Both the position numbers and the translations under genes were made by a program. A DNA stretch of 11,651 nt from an archaeon (GTDB lineage: Archaea; Halobacteriota; Syntropharchaeia; Alkanophagales; Methanospirareceae): NCBI GenBank assembly GCA_030019325.1, contig JASEFB010000044.1:3934-15584 (forward strand), given 5' to 3'. Every line of letters starts with the position of its first letter. Position 1 is the first letter of the stretch. This document shows, piece after piece, positions 1 through 6,052 of the stretch. The notes beneath the pieces are model-generated. The model was not told the origin of the DNA and searched no databases. It worked only from the letters and a program-made list of their open reading frames with translations.

Positions 1-22
1 CAAAAATTAGAAATTAAAATTT
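1..22 (-). terminator. possible T-rich terminator downstream of the KH gene
   Basis: On the minus strand the bases about 50-70 nt beyond the stop of the KH-domain gene are rich in T (two short T-runs separated by C/A). Archaeal transcription usually ends at such T-tracts without a hairpin. The rest of 1-71 holds no gene that I can see. This is only a compositional signal, and the window edge cuts off any context. Confidence 0.25.
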
Positions 23-71
23 ATTAAGCTATAAGGGGGGCTCTTAAGTGTTCTTTGTAAATCGTATTTAT

Positions 72-608
72 TCACCATTTTTCCTGTTCCTCCTCCGCTC
101 TCCGCTTCCTTTCCAGGAAATTATATACCGAACTATGAGGTGAACCCTGTATCAGCATCGCTATTGCTTCATGCGCCGTTCTTATCCAATGCGATTGCCC
201 AATCAAACTTATCGTCTTCCCGTAAACTGAGATTTTAACGTTCGCCAGGTTCTCTATCACCCCTCTCGTTCTTCCATCGCGCCCTATTACACGCCCTTTC
301 ACCCTGGTCAGGGCCTTCGGAGAGAGATGATCGAGGGAAATGACTTCAAAGAGGAGGAGATCGTCATCAAGTAGTGCGAAGGCATTTTCTGGGGAAAAAC
401 CTCTACCAATTGCCCTTATTACCTCGGCAACGCGGAGCGTTTTTAGAGGATCTCCACCCTCTATGCCTTCTATATACACTTCTCCTTCATTACTATCCAC
501 TGTTATCCTGCTCGCCGATTTTTTCTCGATGTCTTCTTTAACGATTCCTTTATGACCAATGAGCACACCTATTCTATCCAGGGGAATCTTAACGCGCTGA
601 GTTATCAT
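72..608 (-). CDS. archaeal KH-domain protein, KRR1/Pno1-Dim2 type (ribosome biogenesis)
   Basis: A 178-residue RNA-binding protein with two KH domains. The first KH loop is GHKG at residues 18-21 (context GVLIGHKG) and the second is GRDG at 109-112 (context GRVIGRDGRTRG). The C-terminal region contains GSPHSSVYNFLE (155-166), which I recognise as characteristic of the universal archaeal KH protein related to eukaryotic Pno1/Dim2. In eukaryotes Pno1 binds near the 3' end of pre-18S rRNA with Nob1 and Rio1. A similar small-subunit maturation role in archaea is inferred. The C-terminus is charged and probably helical. Length is normal for the family. The ATG at 606-608 precedes the first KH strand closely and has no strong Shine-Dalgarno. 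The gene lies 121 nt downstream of the RIO1 gene on the same strand, which fits the shared 40S/30S maturation context. Confidence 0.93.
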   Translation of the reverse strand: MITQRVKIPLDRIGVLIGHKGIVKEDIEKKSASRITVDSNEGEVYIEGIEGGDPLKTLRVAEVIRAIGRGFSPENAFALLDDDLLLFEVISLDHLSPKALTRVKGRVIGRDGRTRGVIENLANVKISVYGKTISLIGQSHWIRTAHEAIAMLIQGSPHSSVYNFLERKRRAEEEQEKW

Positions 609-729
609 TTGTTTATAGTTCCTTAATCCCGATTACAGAGATTGCACGTATTAATCATTTTACCAACCTTTGTATTTTAACCTCTGCTCTACGACAGTTA
701 TTAATCCGTCATGGTTCTTGGCATCCCTC
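609..729 (-). promoter_or_regulatory. spacer between RIO1 and KH genes, possible internal promoter
   Basis: This 121-nt spacer has no ORF or RNA gene that I can support. On the minus strand it contains A/T-rich hexamers resembling a TATA element around 665-680, roughly 60 nt upstream of the KH start, and a second TATA-like run directly before the ATG. The first could give the KH gene its own promoter. The alternative is read-through from the aIF1A-RIO1 promoter. Confidence 0.25.
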
Positions 730-1620
730 TCAGCTCTTCACCATCCGCATTATCTCATCTTCTGAATGAGTTAGACCAAGTTTGTTGAAGAATGTAATGA
801 TATTTCTCACGTCCCTCAGGAGAAATTCATCGGCATGCGGATGGTTTAACAGCAGGGACTGCCCCATATCTATTATTACTGGTTCTATTTCAATTTCTGC
901 ACCAGCGTTTGCAGCTAAGCCCTTACAGGGCTTGCGGGGTCGTGGGGCGGAGCCCCACATTTCAAATTCTCGCTCCACATAGCCTTTCATCAGTATATTG
1001 AACTCACTGAGATCTGCATGCACCATTGTTCCCTTCTCATACAGGGTTTTTATAGCGGAAATGATACGGATAAAGAGCTCTTCGAGTTCACAATCCTCTT
1101 TGAGAATGTCCACCGGAATGTCTCGCATTCGTGGTGCTGGTATCCCTTCCTTTCCTATAAACTCCATTATCAGCACGTTTTTATCACAGGCAATCGGCTT
1201 GGGAACCCTAACACCGGCATCAGAAGCCCTTTTGAGATTCTTGAACTCCTTGTGAGCCCAGACATATATGACACTCCGGCGATCTTTCTTTATATGTTCA
1301 AACCTTGGGTCACCAATAATATAATCAAGCATGGCATTGAAGTGAGCGGTGTGTATTTTATACATCTTTATCGCCAGTTCCTCCCCCTCACCTCCTATCG
1401 CATGAAATATAACGGATTCCTTACCCTGGCTTATAGGACCCCCTAACGCTTTTATTATCCCCTTTTTTGAGAACTTATAGAGCGTTTCCAACGTAGGGAT
1501 GTCGAAGACGTACTGCTCTGTCTTCCTATCGCGATAATCCTTCTTCCTCCGTTTGCCTTTAGGTAATTGCCGTTCGCTCACCCATTTTTCTATCTCAAAT
1601 AACCCTTCTTTTTCAGCCAT
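730..1620 (-). CDS. rio1: RIO1-type serine/threonine protein kinase/ATPase with an in-frame insertion
   Basis: A 296-residue atypical kinase that acts in small ribosomal subunit maturation. The visible motifs are the nucleotide loop ISQGKESVIF (63-72), the phosphate-anchoring Lys85 in AIKMYK, a hinge near IMEFIGKEG (151-159), the catalytic loop HADLSEFNIL (201-210; Asp203, Asn208) and the metal-binding IIDMGQS (249-255; Asp251). The C-terminal HADEFLLRDVRNI helix is typical of RIO1. In the A. fulgidus Rio1 structure, as I recall it, the two aspartates are 16 residues apart; here they are 48 apart. The extra stretch, about residues 213-246, is partly encoded by two palindromes (see the repeat entry). 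All catalytic residues remain. The start ATG at 1618-1620 lies inside the end of the aIF1A gene (31-nt overlap), which suggests coupled translation. The kinase assignment is firm; the effect of the insertion is unknown. Confidence 0.94.
   Translation of the reverse strand: MAEKEGLFEIEKWVSERQLPKGKRRKKDYRDRKTEQYVFDIPTLETLYKFSKKGIIKALGGPISQGKESVIFHAIGGEGEELAIKMYKIHTAHFNAMLDYIIGDPRFEHIKKDRRSVIYVWAHKEFKNLKRASDAGVRVPKPIACDKNVLIMEFIGKEGIPAPRMRDIPVDILKEDCELEELFIRIISAIKTLYEKGTMVHADLSEFNILMKGYVEREFEMWGSAPRPRKPCKGLAANAGAEIEIEPVIIDMGQSLLLNHPHADEFLLRDVRNIITFFNKLGLTHSEDEIMRMVKS
917..958. repeat. tandem palindromes inside the RIO1 coding sequence (candidate palindromic element)
   Basis: Two perfect inverted repeats sit 8 nt apart. 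The first has 7-bp arms at 917-923 and 927-933 around the loop TAC. The second has 7-bp arms at 942-948 and 952-958 around the loop GGA. Both are G+C-rich compared with the surrounding gene. They lie within the extra stretch between the two catalytic motifs of RIO1 and encode about MWGSAPRPRKPCKGL (residues 221-235). The reading frame is kept. The layout resembles palindromic elements known to insert in frame into genes of some bacteria, such as the Rickettsia palindromic element. I see no second copy in this window, so calling it a mobile element is an inference. Confidence 0.7.
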
Positions 1621-1913
1621 TCTACTTGCGGTAGTGTATATTTGTGGATGATATCTCCCTTTTCATCTTGAAAGTCCCAGGGCACAACTATGACCACACT
1701 ACCAATGGAAATCCATTCTCGCCTCTTTAACCGACCTGGGATTCGACCCATCCTTTCAACTCCATCGACACACTGCACCGTTACTCTCCTCCCTCCCAAC
1801 GTCTTATTTACTATCCCCAACACTTCCCGCTTCTTTTTTTGCGGAATACGCACGCGTATTACTTCTTCAGCTCCTTCCGGTTTATCCAATCTTTCCTCCT
1901 CTTCGACGTCCAT
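1590..1913 (-). CDS. eif1A: translation initiation factor aIF1A
   Basis: A 107-residue archaeal homologue of eIF1A and bacterial IF1. It binds the A site of the small subunit and helps initiator tRNA delivery and start-codon selection. The OB-fold spans about residues 28-95. Family hallmarks are REVLGIVNKTLGGRRVTVQC (29-48), GRIPGRLKRREWISIGSVVI (56-75) and VVPWDFQDEKGDI (76-88). The acidic N-terminal tail (DVEEEERLD) and the basic C-terminus (KKKGYLR) are as expected, and the length is normal. It is the first gene of the minus-strand group, and its last 31 nt overlap the RIO1 start. A TATA-like element lies 42-58 nt upstream. The purine-rich AGAGGG abuts the ATG, too close to act as a normal Shine-Dalgarno. 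Confidence 0.96.
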   Translation of the reverse strand: MDVEEEERLDKPEGAEEVIRVRIPQKKKREVLGIVNKTLGGRRVTVQCVDGVERMGRIPGRLKRREWISIGSVVIVVPWDFQDEKGDIIHKYTLPQVEWLKKKGYLR

Positions 1914-1954
1914 CCCTCTTTTACCCGTGCCTCAGGTTTTTGCCCTTCACCTTG

Positions 1955-1970
1955 CGAAATATTTAAATTT
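1955..1970 (-). promoter_or_regulatory. TATA/BRE-like promoter for the aIF1A-RIO1 group
   Basis: On the minus strand an A/T-only run containing TTTAAATA ends 42 nt before the aIF1A ATG. Allowing the usual distance of about 25 nt from TATA to start site gives a short leader of roughly 20-25 nt. It is the only strong candidate upstream of aIF1A. The same bases lie just upstream of the first copy of the duplicated mini-ORF on the other strand. Confidence 0.5.
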
Positions 1971-1978
1971 AATAAGCA

Positions 1979-2082
1979 TTATGAAGAACAAAGGCATCTT
2001 GTAATATTAAGTTTAAAACGCAAAGTTTATATATCCTTCTCTTCTATTAGAAGATTTATGGAGAACAAAGGCATCGTGCAAT
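1979..2082 (+). repeat. duplicated 27-nt unit, each copy carrying a mini-ORF
   Basis: The stretch 1979-2005 is repeated at 2056-2082 with 24 of 27 positions identical, at an offset of 77 nt. Each copy begins with ATG and encodes a short peptide: 1981-2004 reads MKNKGIL then TAA, and 2058-2084 reads MENKGIVQ then TAG. Two of the three differences change the peptide conservatively or not at all (K/E, L/V), and the third swaps a stop for Gln before a nearby stop. Both lie upstream of the Era-like GTPase gene on its coding strand. Leader peptide, regulator-binding site and chance relic of a duplication are all possible. Confidence 0.6.
2019..2034 (+). promoter_or_regulatory. TATA/BRE-like promoter for the ArvABC-MutS group
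   Basis: TTTATATAT at 2026-2034 is preceded by CGCAAAG (2019-2025), which resembles an archaeal BRE. A start site about 25 nt downstream would fall at roughly 2055-2060, almost exactly at the ATG of the second mini-ORF (2058). The transcript would then begin with a leaderless 8-codon ORF and have a leader of about 60 nt before the GTPase ATG at 2119. Confidence 0.55.
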
Positions 2083-2095
2083 AGTACGCGATGCT
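2070..2095 (+). promoter_or_regulatory. leader hairpin overlapping the second mini-ORF
   Basis: GCATCG (2071-2076) pairs perfectly with CGATGC (2089-2094). The stem can extend by one outer wobble pair (2070/2095) and two inner pairs (2077/2088, 2078/2087), giving up to nine pairs. The 5' arm is inside the mini-ORF and the 3' arm is after its stop, so a ribosome on the mini-ORF would disrupt the stem. Function is not demonstrated. Confidence 0.4.
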
Positions 2096-2118
2096 CTGAA
2101 AAAAATAGTATAAAAAAG

Positions 2119-2853
2119 ATGGGAGAAGAGAGGAAGTTGAGGAAACGGAGGAAAGGTTTTCTATCCCGGCTACTAAAGGTTTTGTTCTTCAGGAAGATCT
2201 CGGCAAAAATTGGCATCTACGGTCCGCCGAATGCAGGGAAGACAACTTTGGCAAATAGGATAATCCATACTTTTGTGGATGAGAACACGGATATCGGAAT
2301 ATCCACGGATATCCCCCATGAGACGAGAAGAGCAGTCAGGCAGGAGGGAATCCTCATAGACTTGAAAGCAAAGTCCGTGCAGAACCCCTACCTTAACGCA
2401 ATCCCAAACTCACCACCACCCTCCACGCAAAGATTACAAGAAGCAAAAGCAAAATTGAAGATTGATATCGTCGATACGCCTGGATTAGCGACGAAAATAG
2501 ACTTCCACGATTTCATGGCGTATGGTCTAGACGAGGCAGAGGCGAAAAAAAGAGCAAAGGAGGCGACGGAAGGTGTTATAGAGGCAATAAAATGGCTCGA
2601 TGATATCGACGGTGTTGTGCTCCTGATGGATTCTACCGAAGACCCATATACGCAAACGAACATTGTGATCATCGGCAATTTGGAAGCACGGGGTATCCCG
2701 ATGGTTATCGCTGCAAATAAAATTGACCTCGTGGACGCATCACCACAAAGGATAATAGATGCTTTCCCTCAGCACCCGGTCATACCCATATCGGCACTGA
2801 AAGGGGATAACATGGAGGATTTGTACGAGGAAATGGCGAGGAACTTCAGATGA
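2119..2853 (+). CDS. arvA: Era-like small GTPase, ArvA/OapA family (archaeal vesicle formation)
   Basis: A 244-residue TRAFAC GTPase. The G motifs are GPPNAGKT (35-42, G1), HETRR (67-71, Thr69 as G2), DTPG (119-122, G3), NKID (200-203, G4) and SAL (225-227, G5). The context KIGIYGPPNAGKTTLANRI and the conserved EATEGVIEAIKWL (148-160) and DAFPQHPVIPISA (214-226) match what I know of the Haloferax volcanii protein OapA, renamed ArvA after it was found to be needed for extracellular vesicle formation. The first 30 residues are strongly basic and could form an amphipathic membrane-binding helix, which is an inference. A Pro/Gln-rich stretch (about 84-113) between G2 and G3 looks longer than in the haloarchaeal protein. 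There is no clear Shine-Dalgarno. It heads a plus-strand group with arvB, arvC and a MutS-like gene. Confidence 0.9.
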   Translation: MGEERKLRKRRKGFLSRLLKVLFFRKISAKIGIYGPPNAGKTTLANRIIHTFVDENTDIGISTDIPHETRRAVRQEGILIDLKAKSVQNPYLNAIPNSPPPSTQRLQEAKAKLKIDIVDTPGLATKIDFHDFMAYGLDEAEAKKRAKEATEGVIEAIKWLDDIDGVVLLMDSTEDPYTQTNIVIIGNLEARGIPMVIAANKIDLVDASPQRIIDAFPQHPVIPISALKGDNMEDLYEEMARNFR

Positions 2854-2895
2854 GGAGATGACCGTAAAAGAACGTAGAAAGGTGAGAGCATAACG

Positions 2896-3228
2896 ATGGA
2901 AATAAAGATGGATCTGATATCCGAGGATAAAATAAATTCGATGACCTCGATCGAAAAGTTGAGATTTGTGCTGGATGGTGTGAAGGCGGGGAAGATTGTG
3001 ATATTAGAGGGCGGTCTGACATCGGAGGAGCAGATGAAACTCATCGAACTCACCATGACGGAGGTCAACGAAGATTTTCCTGGCATAGAGATGAGCGGAT
3101 ATCCATCGAAGAAGGGATTTTTAAATCTGAGGAGGAAGACGCGGCTAACGGTGGTAGGACCTGCGAGGGTGATGCGCACGATAAGGCGAGAGAGGGACTT
3201 AATAAGTGCACTCATTTCTGCAATCTGA
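2896..3228 (+). CDS. arvB: DUF2073 protein, ArvB/OapB family
   Basis: A 110-residue soluble protein with no signal peptide or membrane segment. It matches the DUF2073 family, which occurs beside the Era-like GTPase in euryarchaea. Recognisable parts are the N-terminal MEIKMDLISED, the central KIVILEGGLTSEEQMKLIEL (33-52) and the C-terminal RKTRLTVVGPARVMRTIRRE (80-99). The biochemical role is unknown. Because it is linked to ArvA it is thought to act in the same vesicle-related process. It follows arvA after 42 nt and has a good Shine-Dalgarno, GGTGA at 2881-2885, about ten bases before the ATG. That supports this start. It ends 6 nt before arvC. Confidence 0.88.
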   Translation: MEIKMDLISEDKINSMTSIEKLRFVLDGVKAGKIVILEGGLTSEEQMKLIELTMTEVNEDFPGIEMSGYPSKKGFLNLRRKTRLTVVGPARVMRTIRRERDLISALISAI

Positions 3229-3234
3229 AATAAA

Positions 3235-3570
3235 ATGCACAAGTGTCTGAGATGCGGGAAGAAATTTGAGCGAATAACAGAAGAGATGTTGATGGGCTGC
3301 CCGGAGTGTGGCGGCAATCTTTTCCTTTATCTAAGGGCTGGAGAGGATATAAGCGCGGCGGAACTTGTGGATCGGATAAAAATAGATGGAAAAGTGCCCG
3401 TAGAGGGGGAGAAGATAGAGAGTTTAAGGATTTTGAGCCCCGGGATATATGAACTCAATCTGGATGCACTATTAGAGAGGACGGGGATAATAATGGGGAT
3501 AAAGGAGGATGGTTCGTACGCGATCCATTTGCCTTCTTTATTTAGGAAAAAGAAGCAAAAGCGTAGATGA
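3235..3570 (+). CDS. arvC: zinc-ribbon protein, ArvC/OapC family
   Basis: A 111-residue protein with an N-terminal zinc ribbon: CLRC (Cys4, Cys7) and CPEC (Cys22, Cys25). The C-terminal half has SLRILSPGIYELNLDALLER (63-82), typical of the archaeal DUF2072/OapC family, and ends in a lysine/arginine-rich tail (FRKKKQKRR). It is the third gene of the ArvABC cluster. Its start is 6 nt after the arvB stop, so the two are surely cotranscribed. Molecular function is unknown. The ribbon suggests protein or nucleic-acid contacts, and the basic tail could bind RNA, DNA or acidic lipid. Confidence 0.88.
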   Translation: MHKCLRCGKKFERITEEMLMGCPECGGNLFLYLRAGEDISAAELVDRIKIDGKVPVEGEKIESLRILSPGIYELNLDALLERTGIIMGIKEDGSYAIHLPSLFRKKKQKRR

Positions 3571-3603
3571 TATTTGATTCTTCCCACAAATAATATATAC
3601 GAC

Positions 3604-5628
3604 ATGACAATGGCAACCCCAAAAACTTCTGAACGTGCTTCACTCCAGGGTAACAGGAACACCTTCTCTTTATCTTATATCCCGCTATTCATGAAGCCCG
3701 ATGTGAAGGATGCATTAGAATTCCCGGACCTCGACACCTTATCGTTGGTGCTCGGCATAAAAAGAAGCGATGCGGAGAAAGTGGTGATAAGAAATAACGA
3801 GAACACGGCGGGATATAGAGTGAGAGATGTCTTCTGCACCAAAGAAACGAGGGAATTAGAGAAAGAGATATTGGCTATTCTCTCCTCCTATGCGAGAACG
3901 AAAAATGGAAGGGAGAAGGTGCTTACACTCACTCCTACCCTCGATAAGGAAGAACTGCAAAAGAGGTTTAATGACTTCCGAGAGTGTGAAAAATTGAGGA
4001 CGCTACTGGGAGATGAGAAAATAGCGAGCGCACGGGAAATAATTGCTAACGCAGAGATAGAGAACATGAGCTTTGGGAAATCCCCGCTTATCGCGCTTCG
4101 TCGAAGGGGACTGGAAGCACGGATAAAGGAACAGTATGGCGATTTCGTGCGTATAGCTGTTGCTGATTCAGGAGAGAAGGCGCGAGAGCTCTTGCAAAAG
4201 GAGAATATCATTTTATTAATCGGTGAGGGCGAAGAGGAGTTTGATGAACCTGGTATTATAGCCATTACTGGTGATGAGTTGTCGGAGATATGCGAGATTT
4301 ATCCAGAGTTCGTGATCAATTCGTTCATGGCGAAGAAGAAGGCACTCGAGGCGGTCATTCACCTCTTGACTGAGTTCAAGGAACTTCGAGATTCACCATT
4401 GTTCAACGGTATCTCAGTAGCGGATTTAGAAGAGGTTATGGGGCTTTTGGAAGAGGTGGAGGCGGGGAAGCGCACGGATGCAACTAGCTTCGATGAGGTG
4501 ATTTACAGGCGAGAAGAGGAGTTAAACAGGGAAGTGAACAGGATTATGAAAAGCGGCGGCGGTGCGGAGGATTTTAAAGGGTACTTAGATGAAGTCTTGT
4601 TGAATATGGCGGATGAGTTGATGCTTACCGGGGAAGATAAAGATGTTCTCTGGGAAAGCGCGTATGAGAATTTGGAGAGGGGACCGCCTTTTGAATTTTC
4701 GAGAGGAAAGATAGAGCTATTGCGACGGCGGTATACCCGGAAAATAGAAGAGAGAAGGTATTACAAGTCAAGAGATTGGGCAAGGCGCCTGGAGAGGCAG
4801 AGAGAAGCGGTGAGCACCGCGCTCAAAAAGCTTTTCTATTTCGATTTTATGCTTGCTCTCGCGCACTTTAGCCGGGACTTCGGATTAACTCTACCCGAAA
4901 TAGGCGATGGTGGATTGGGCGTGATAATGGGCAGGAATTTATTTTTAGTTGATGAAGAGCTCAGGGGTGGCGAGAAGGTAGTGCCGGTTTCTTATTCAGT
5001 AGGAAAGGCGAATTTAGGCATCTTTGGCGCTACCCCGCATCCAGTAGCCATCCTAACCGGGGCGAATAGCGGGGGTAAAACTTGTCTGTTGATTATGCTC
5101 GCGAGCTCAATTATCCTCACGGAGCTTGGGCTGCCAGTGCCTGCGGAGCGCACGGAAATGCCTTTGCTGCCTTTGTACGTATACCGGAGGAAGATGATAA
5201 AGAGAACCGGGTCGTTTGAATATTCGATGCGGGCACTGAGCCGGATATTCATGCGAGAGGGTGCGAAGGTAGTTTTAATAGACGAATTAGAGGCGCTTAC
5301 CGAACCCGGCGCCATGGGGCGGATAATGGCATCGGTGTTGAACAACCTGCCAAAAGAGACGTTGACCGTGATGATCACGCATTTGATTCATGAGTTAGTG
5401 CCGCATATCAGTATGAAGAAGGTGAGAGTAGATGGTATAGAGTCTGAGGGATTAGACGCTGCTGGGAATATTATAGTTGATAGACAGCCGCTGTTCAACC
5501 ATATCGGGTCGAGCACACCTGAGCTGGTAATAAAGAAGCTTCTGGGGCGCGTTAAGAAAAAGGAGTTAAGAGTAGTTTATGAAGAGATACTTAAGGTGCT
5601 GGAGAAGGAAAGAGAAGAGTGGGGTTGA
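3604..5628 (+). CDS. MutS-like ATPase of the archaeal MutS-related family
   Basis: A protein of about 675 residues with a C-terminal MutS-type ABC ATPase. Numbering from a possible TTG start at 3574, Walker A is GANSGGKT (496-503), the signature-like stretch is near GSFEYSMRAL (546-555), Walker B is VVLIDELEAL (566-575) and the switch histidine is in ITH (601-603). A charged, probably coiled-coil lever (about 380-420) precedes the ATPase. I see no mismatch-recognition domain with the Phe-x-Glu motif and no Smr nuclease, so this is not a classic repair MutS. Roles in recombination or branched DNA are possible. The start is uncertain. TTG at 3574 (3 nt after arvC), ATG at 3604, ATG at 3610 and ATG at 3691 are all in frame and none has a clear Shine-Dalgarno. 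I chose the first ATG. It closes the ArvABC group. Confidence 0.85.
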   Translation: MTMATPKTSERASLQGNRNTFSLSYIPLFMKPDVKDALEFPDLDTLSLVLGIKRSDAEKVVIRNNENTAGYRVRDVFCTKETRELEKEILAILSSYARTKNGREKVLTLTPTLDKEELQKRFNDFRECEKLRTLLGDEKIASAREIIANAEIENMSFGKSPLIALRRRGLEARIKEQYGDFVRIAVADSGEKARELLQKENIILLIGEGEEEFDEPGIIAITGDELSEICEIYPEFVINSFMAKKKALEAVIHLLTEFKELRDSPLFNGISVADLEEVMGLLEEVEAGKRTDATSFDEVIYRREEELNREVNRIMKSGGGAEDFKGYLDEVLLNMADELMLTGEDKDVLWESAYENLERGPPFEFSRGKIELLRRRYTRKIEERRYYKSRDWARRLERQREAVSTALKKLFYFDFMLALAHFSRDFGLTLPEIGDGGLGVIMGRNLFLVDEELRGGEKVVPVSYSVGKANLGIFGATPHPVAILTGANSGGKTCLLIMLASSIILTELGLPVPAERTEMPLLPLYVYRRKMIKRTGSFEYSMRALSRIFMREGAKVVLIDELEALTEPGAMGRIMASVLNNLPKETLTVMITHLIHELVPHISMKKVRVDGIESEGLDAAGNIIVDRQPLFNHIGSSTPELVIKKLLGRVKKKELRVVYEEILKVLEKEREEWG

Positions 5629-5639
5629 AATAGATGCAT

Positions 5640-5660
5640 TATTTTTTGTCCTTATTTTTA
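5640..5660 (+). terminator. T-tract terminator after the MutS-like gene
   Basis: Two T-runs (six T at 5642-5647 and five T near 5655) begin 13 nt after the MutS-like stop. They sit in the 46-nt gap between this gene and the convergent DUF45 gene. That is a typical archaeal terminator layout. I see no matching T-tract for the opposite strand. Confidence 0.45.
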
Positions 5661-5674
5661 ATAGTAATCGCTTT

Positions 5675-6052
5675 TCAGCTTCGTGAGCCTGAGCAAGAAG
5701 CAAGTTCATAATGCAACTCTTCCCAATCAGGTAAATAAGCCGATAACAGAACCTTAAATGTTTTTCCGTGATTTGGCACTATCAGATGCAATAGCTCGTG
5801 AACTATAACATACTCAGCAATTACTCTTGGCAATCGTGTTAACTCGCTATTGATGGTTAGATTACCTTTTGAGGAGCAGGAACACCATTTATTTCTCATT
5901 CTCCTTATCTGTATCCGATTTGGTTTCACTTTTAGTTTTTCTCGCCATACATGAATGATTTCGAGCAAATCGCTTTTAGTTAGTGGCTGAACGATTTCAA
6001 ACCGCTCTTTGATGTCTGCCAATCCCCTTTGATTCTCAATCTTTATCTTCAT
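5675..6052 (-). CDS. small YgjP/DUF45-type zinc metalloprotease-like protein (M48-like)
   Basis: A 125-residue protein with the zinc motif HELLH (85-89) inside IVHELLHLIVPNHG, with a third ligand candidate at His95. The upstream stretch RRMRNKWCSCSSKGNLTINS (50-69) is the conserved strand-turn of the DUF45/YgjP family. It is much shorter than free-standing YgjP proteins (around 230 residues) because it lacks most of the N-terminal half. Such short forms are known next to type I restriction genes. The start codon overlaps the hsdR stop by 1 nt (TAATG), so its translation is coupled to HsdR. No substrate is known. Processing or turnover of HsdR is an obvious but unproven idea. The C-terminus may also be slightly truncated. 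Confidence 0.85.
   Translation of the reverse strand: MKIKIENQRGLADIKERFEIVQPLTKSDLLEIIHVWREKLKVKPNRIQIRRMRNKWCSCSSKGNLTINSELTRLPRVIAEYVIVHELLHLIVPNHGKTFKVLLSAYLPDWEELHYELASCSGSRS

Noticed and set aside
609..729. Possible tRNA or small RNA between RIO1 and the KH gene
   Set aside because: No cloverleaf or strong stem could be found; only A/T-rich promoter-like runs are present.
1018..1446. 142-codon plus-strand open frame opposite RIO1
   Set aside because: It is antisense to a clear kinase gene, and its translation shows no recognisable domain.
2769..3317. 182-codon minus-strand open frame opposite arvB
   Set aside because: It lies across three plus-strand genes with clear family matches. 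The product is serine-rich and featureless, as expected for a shadow frame.
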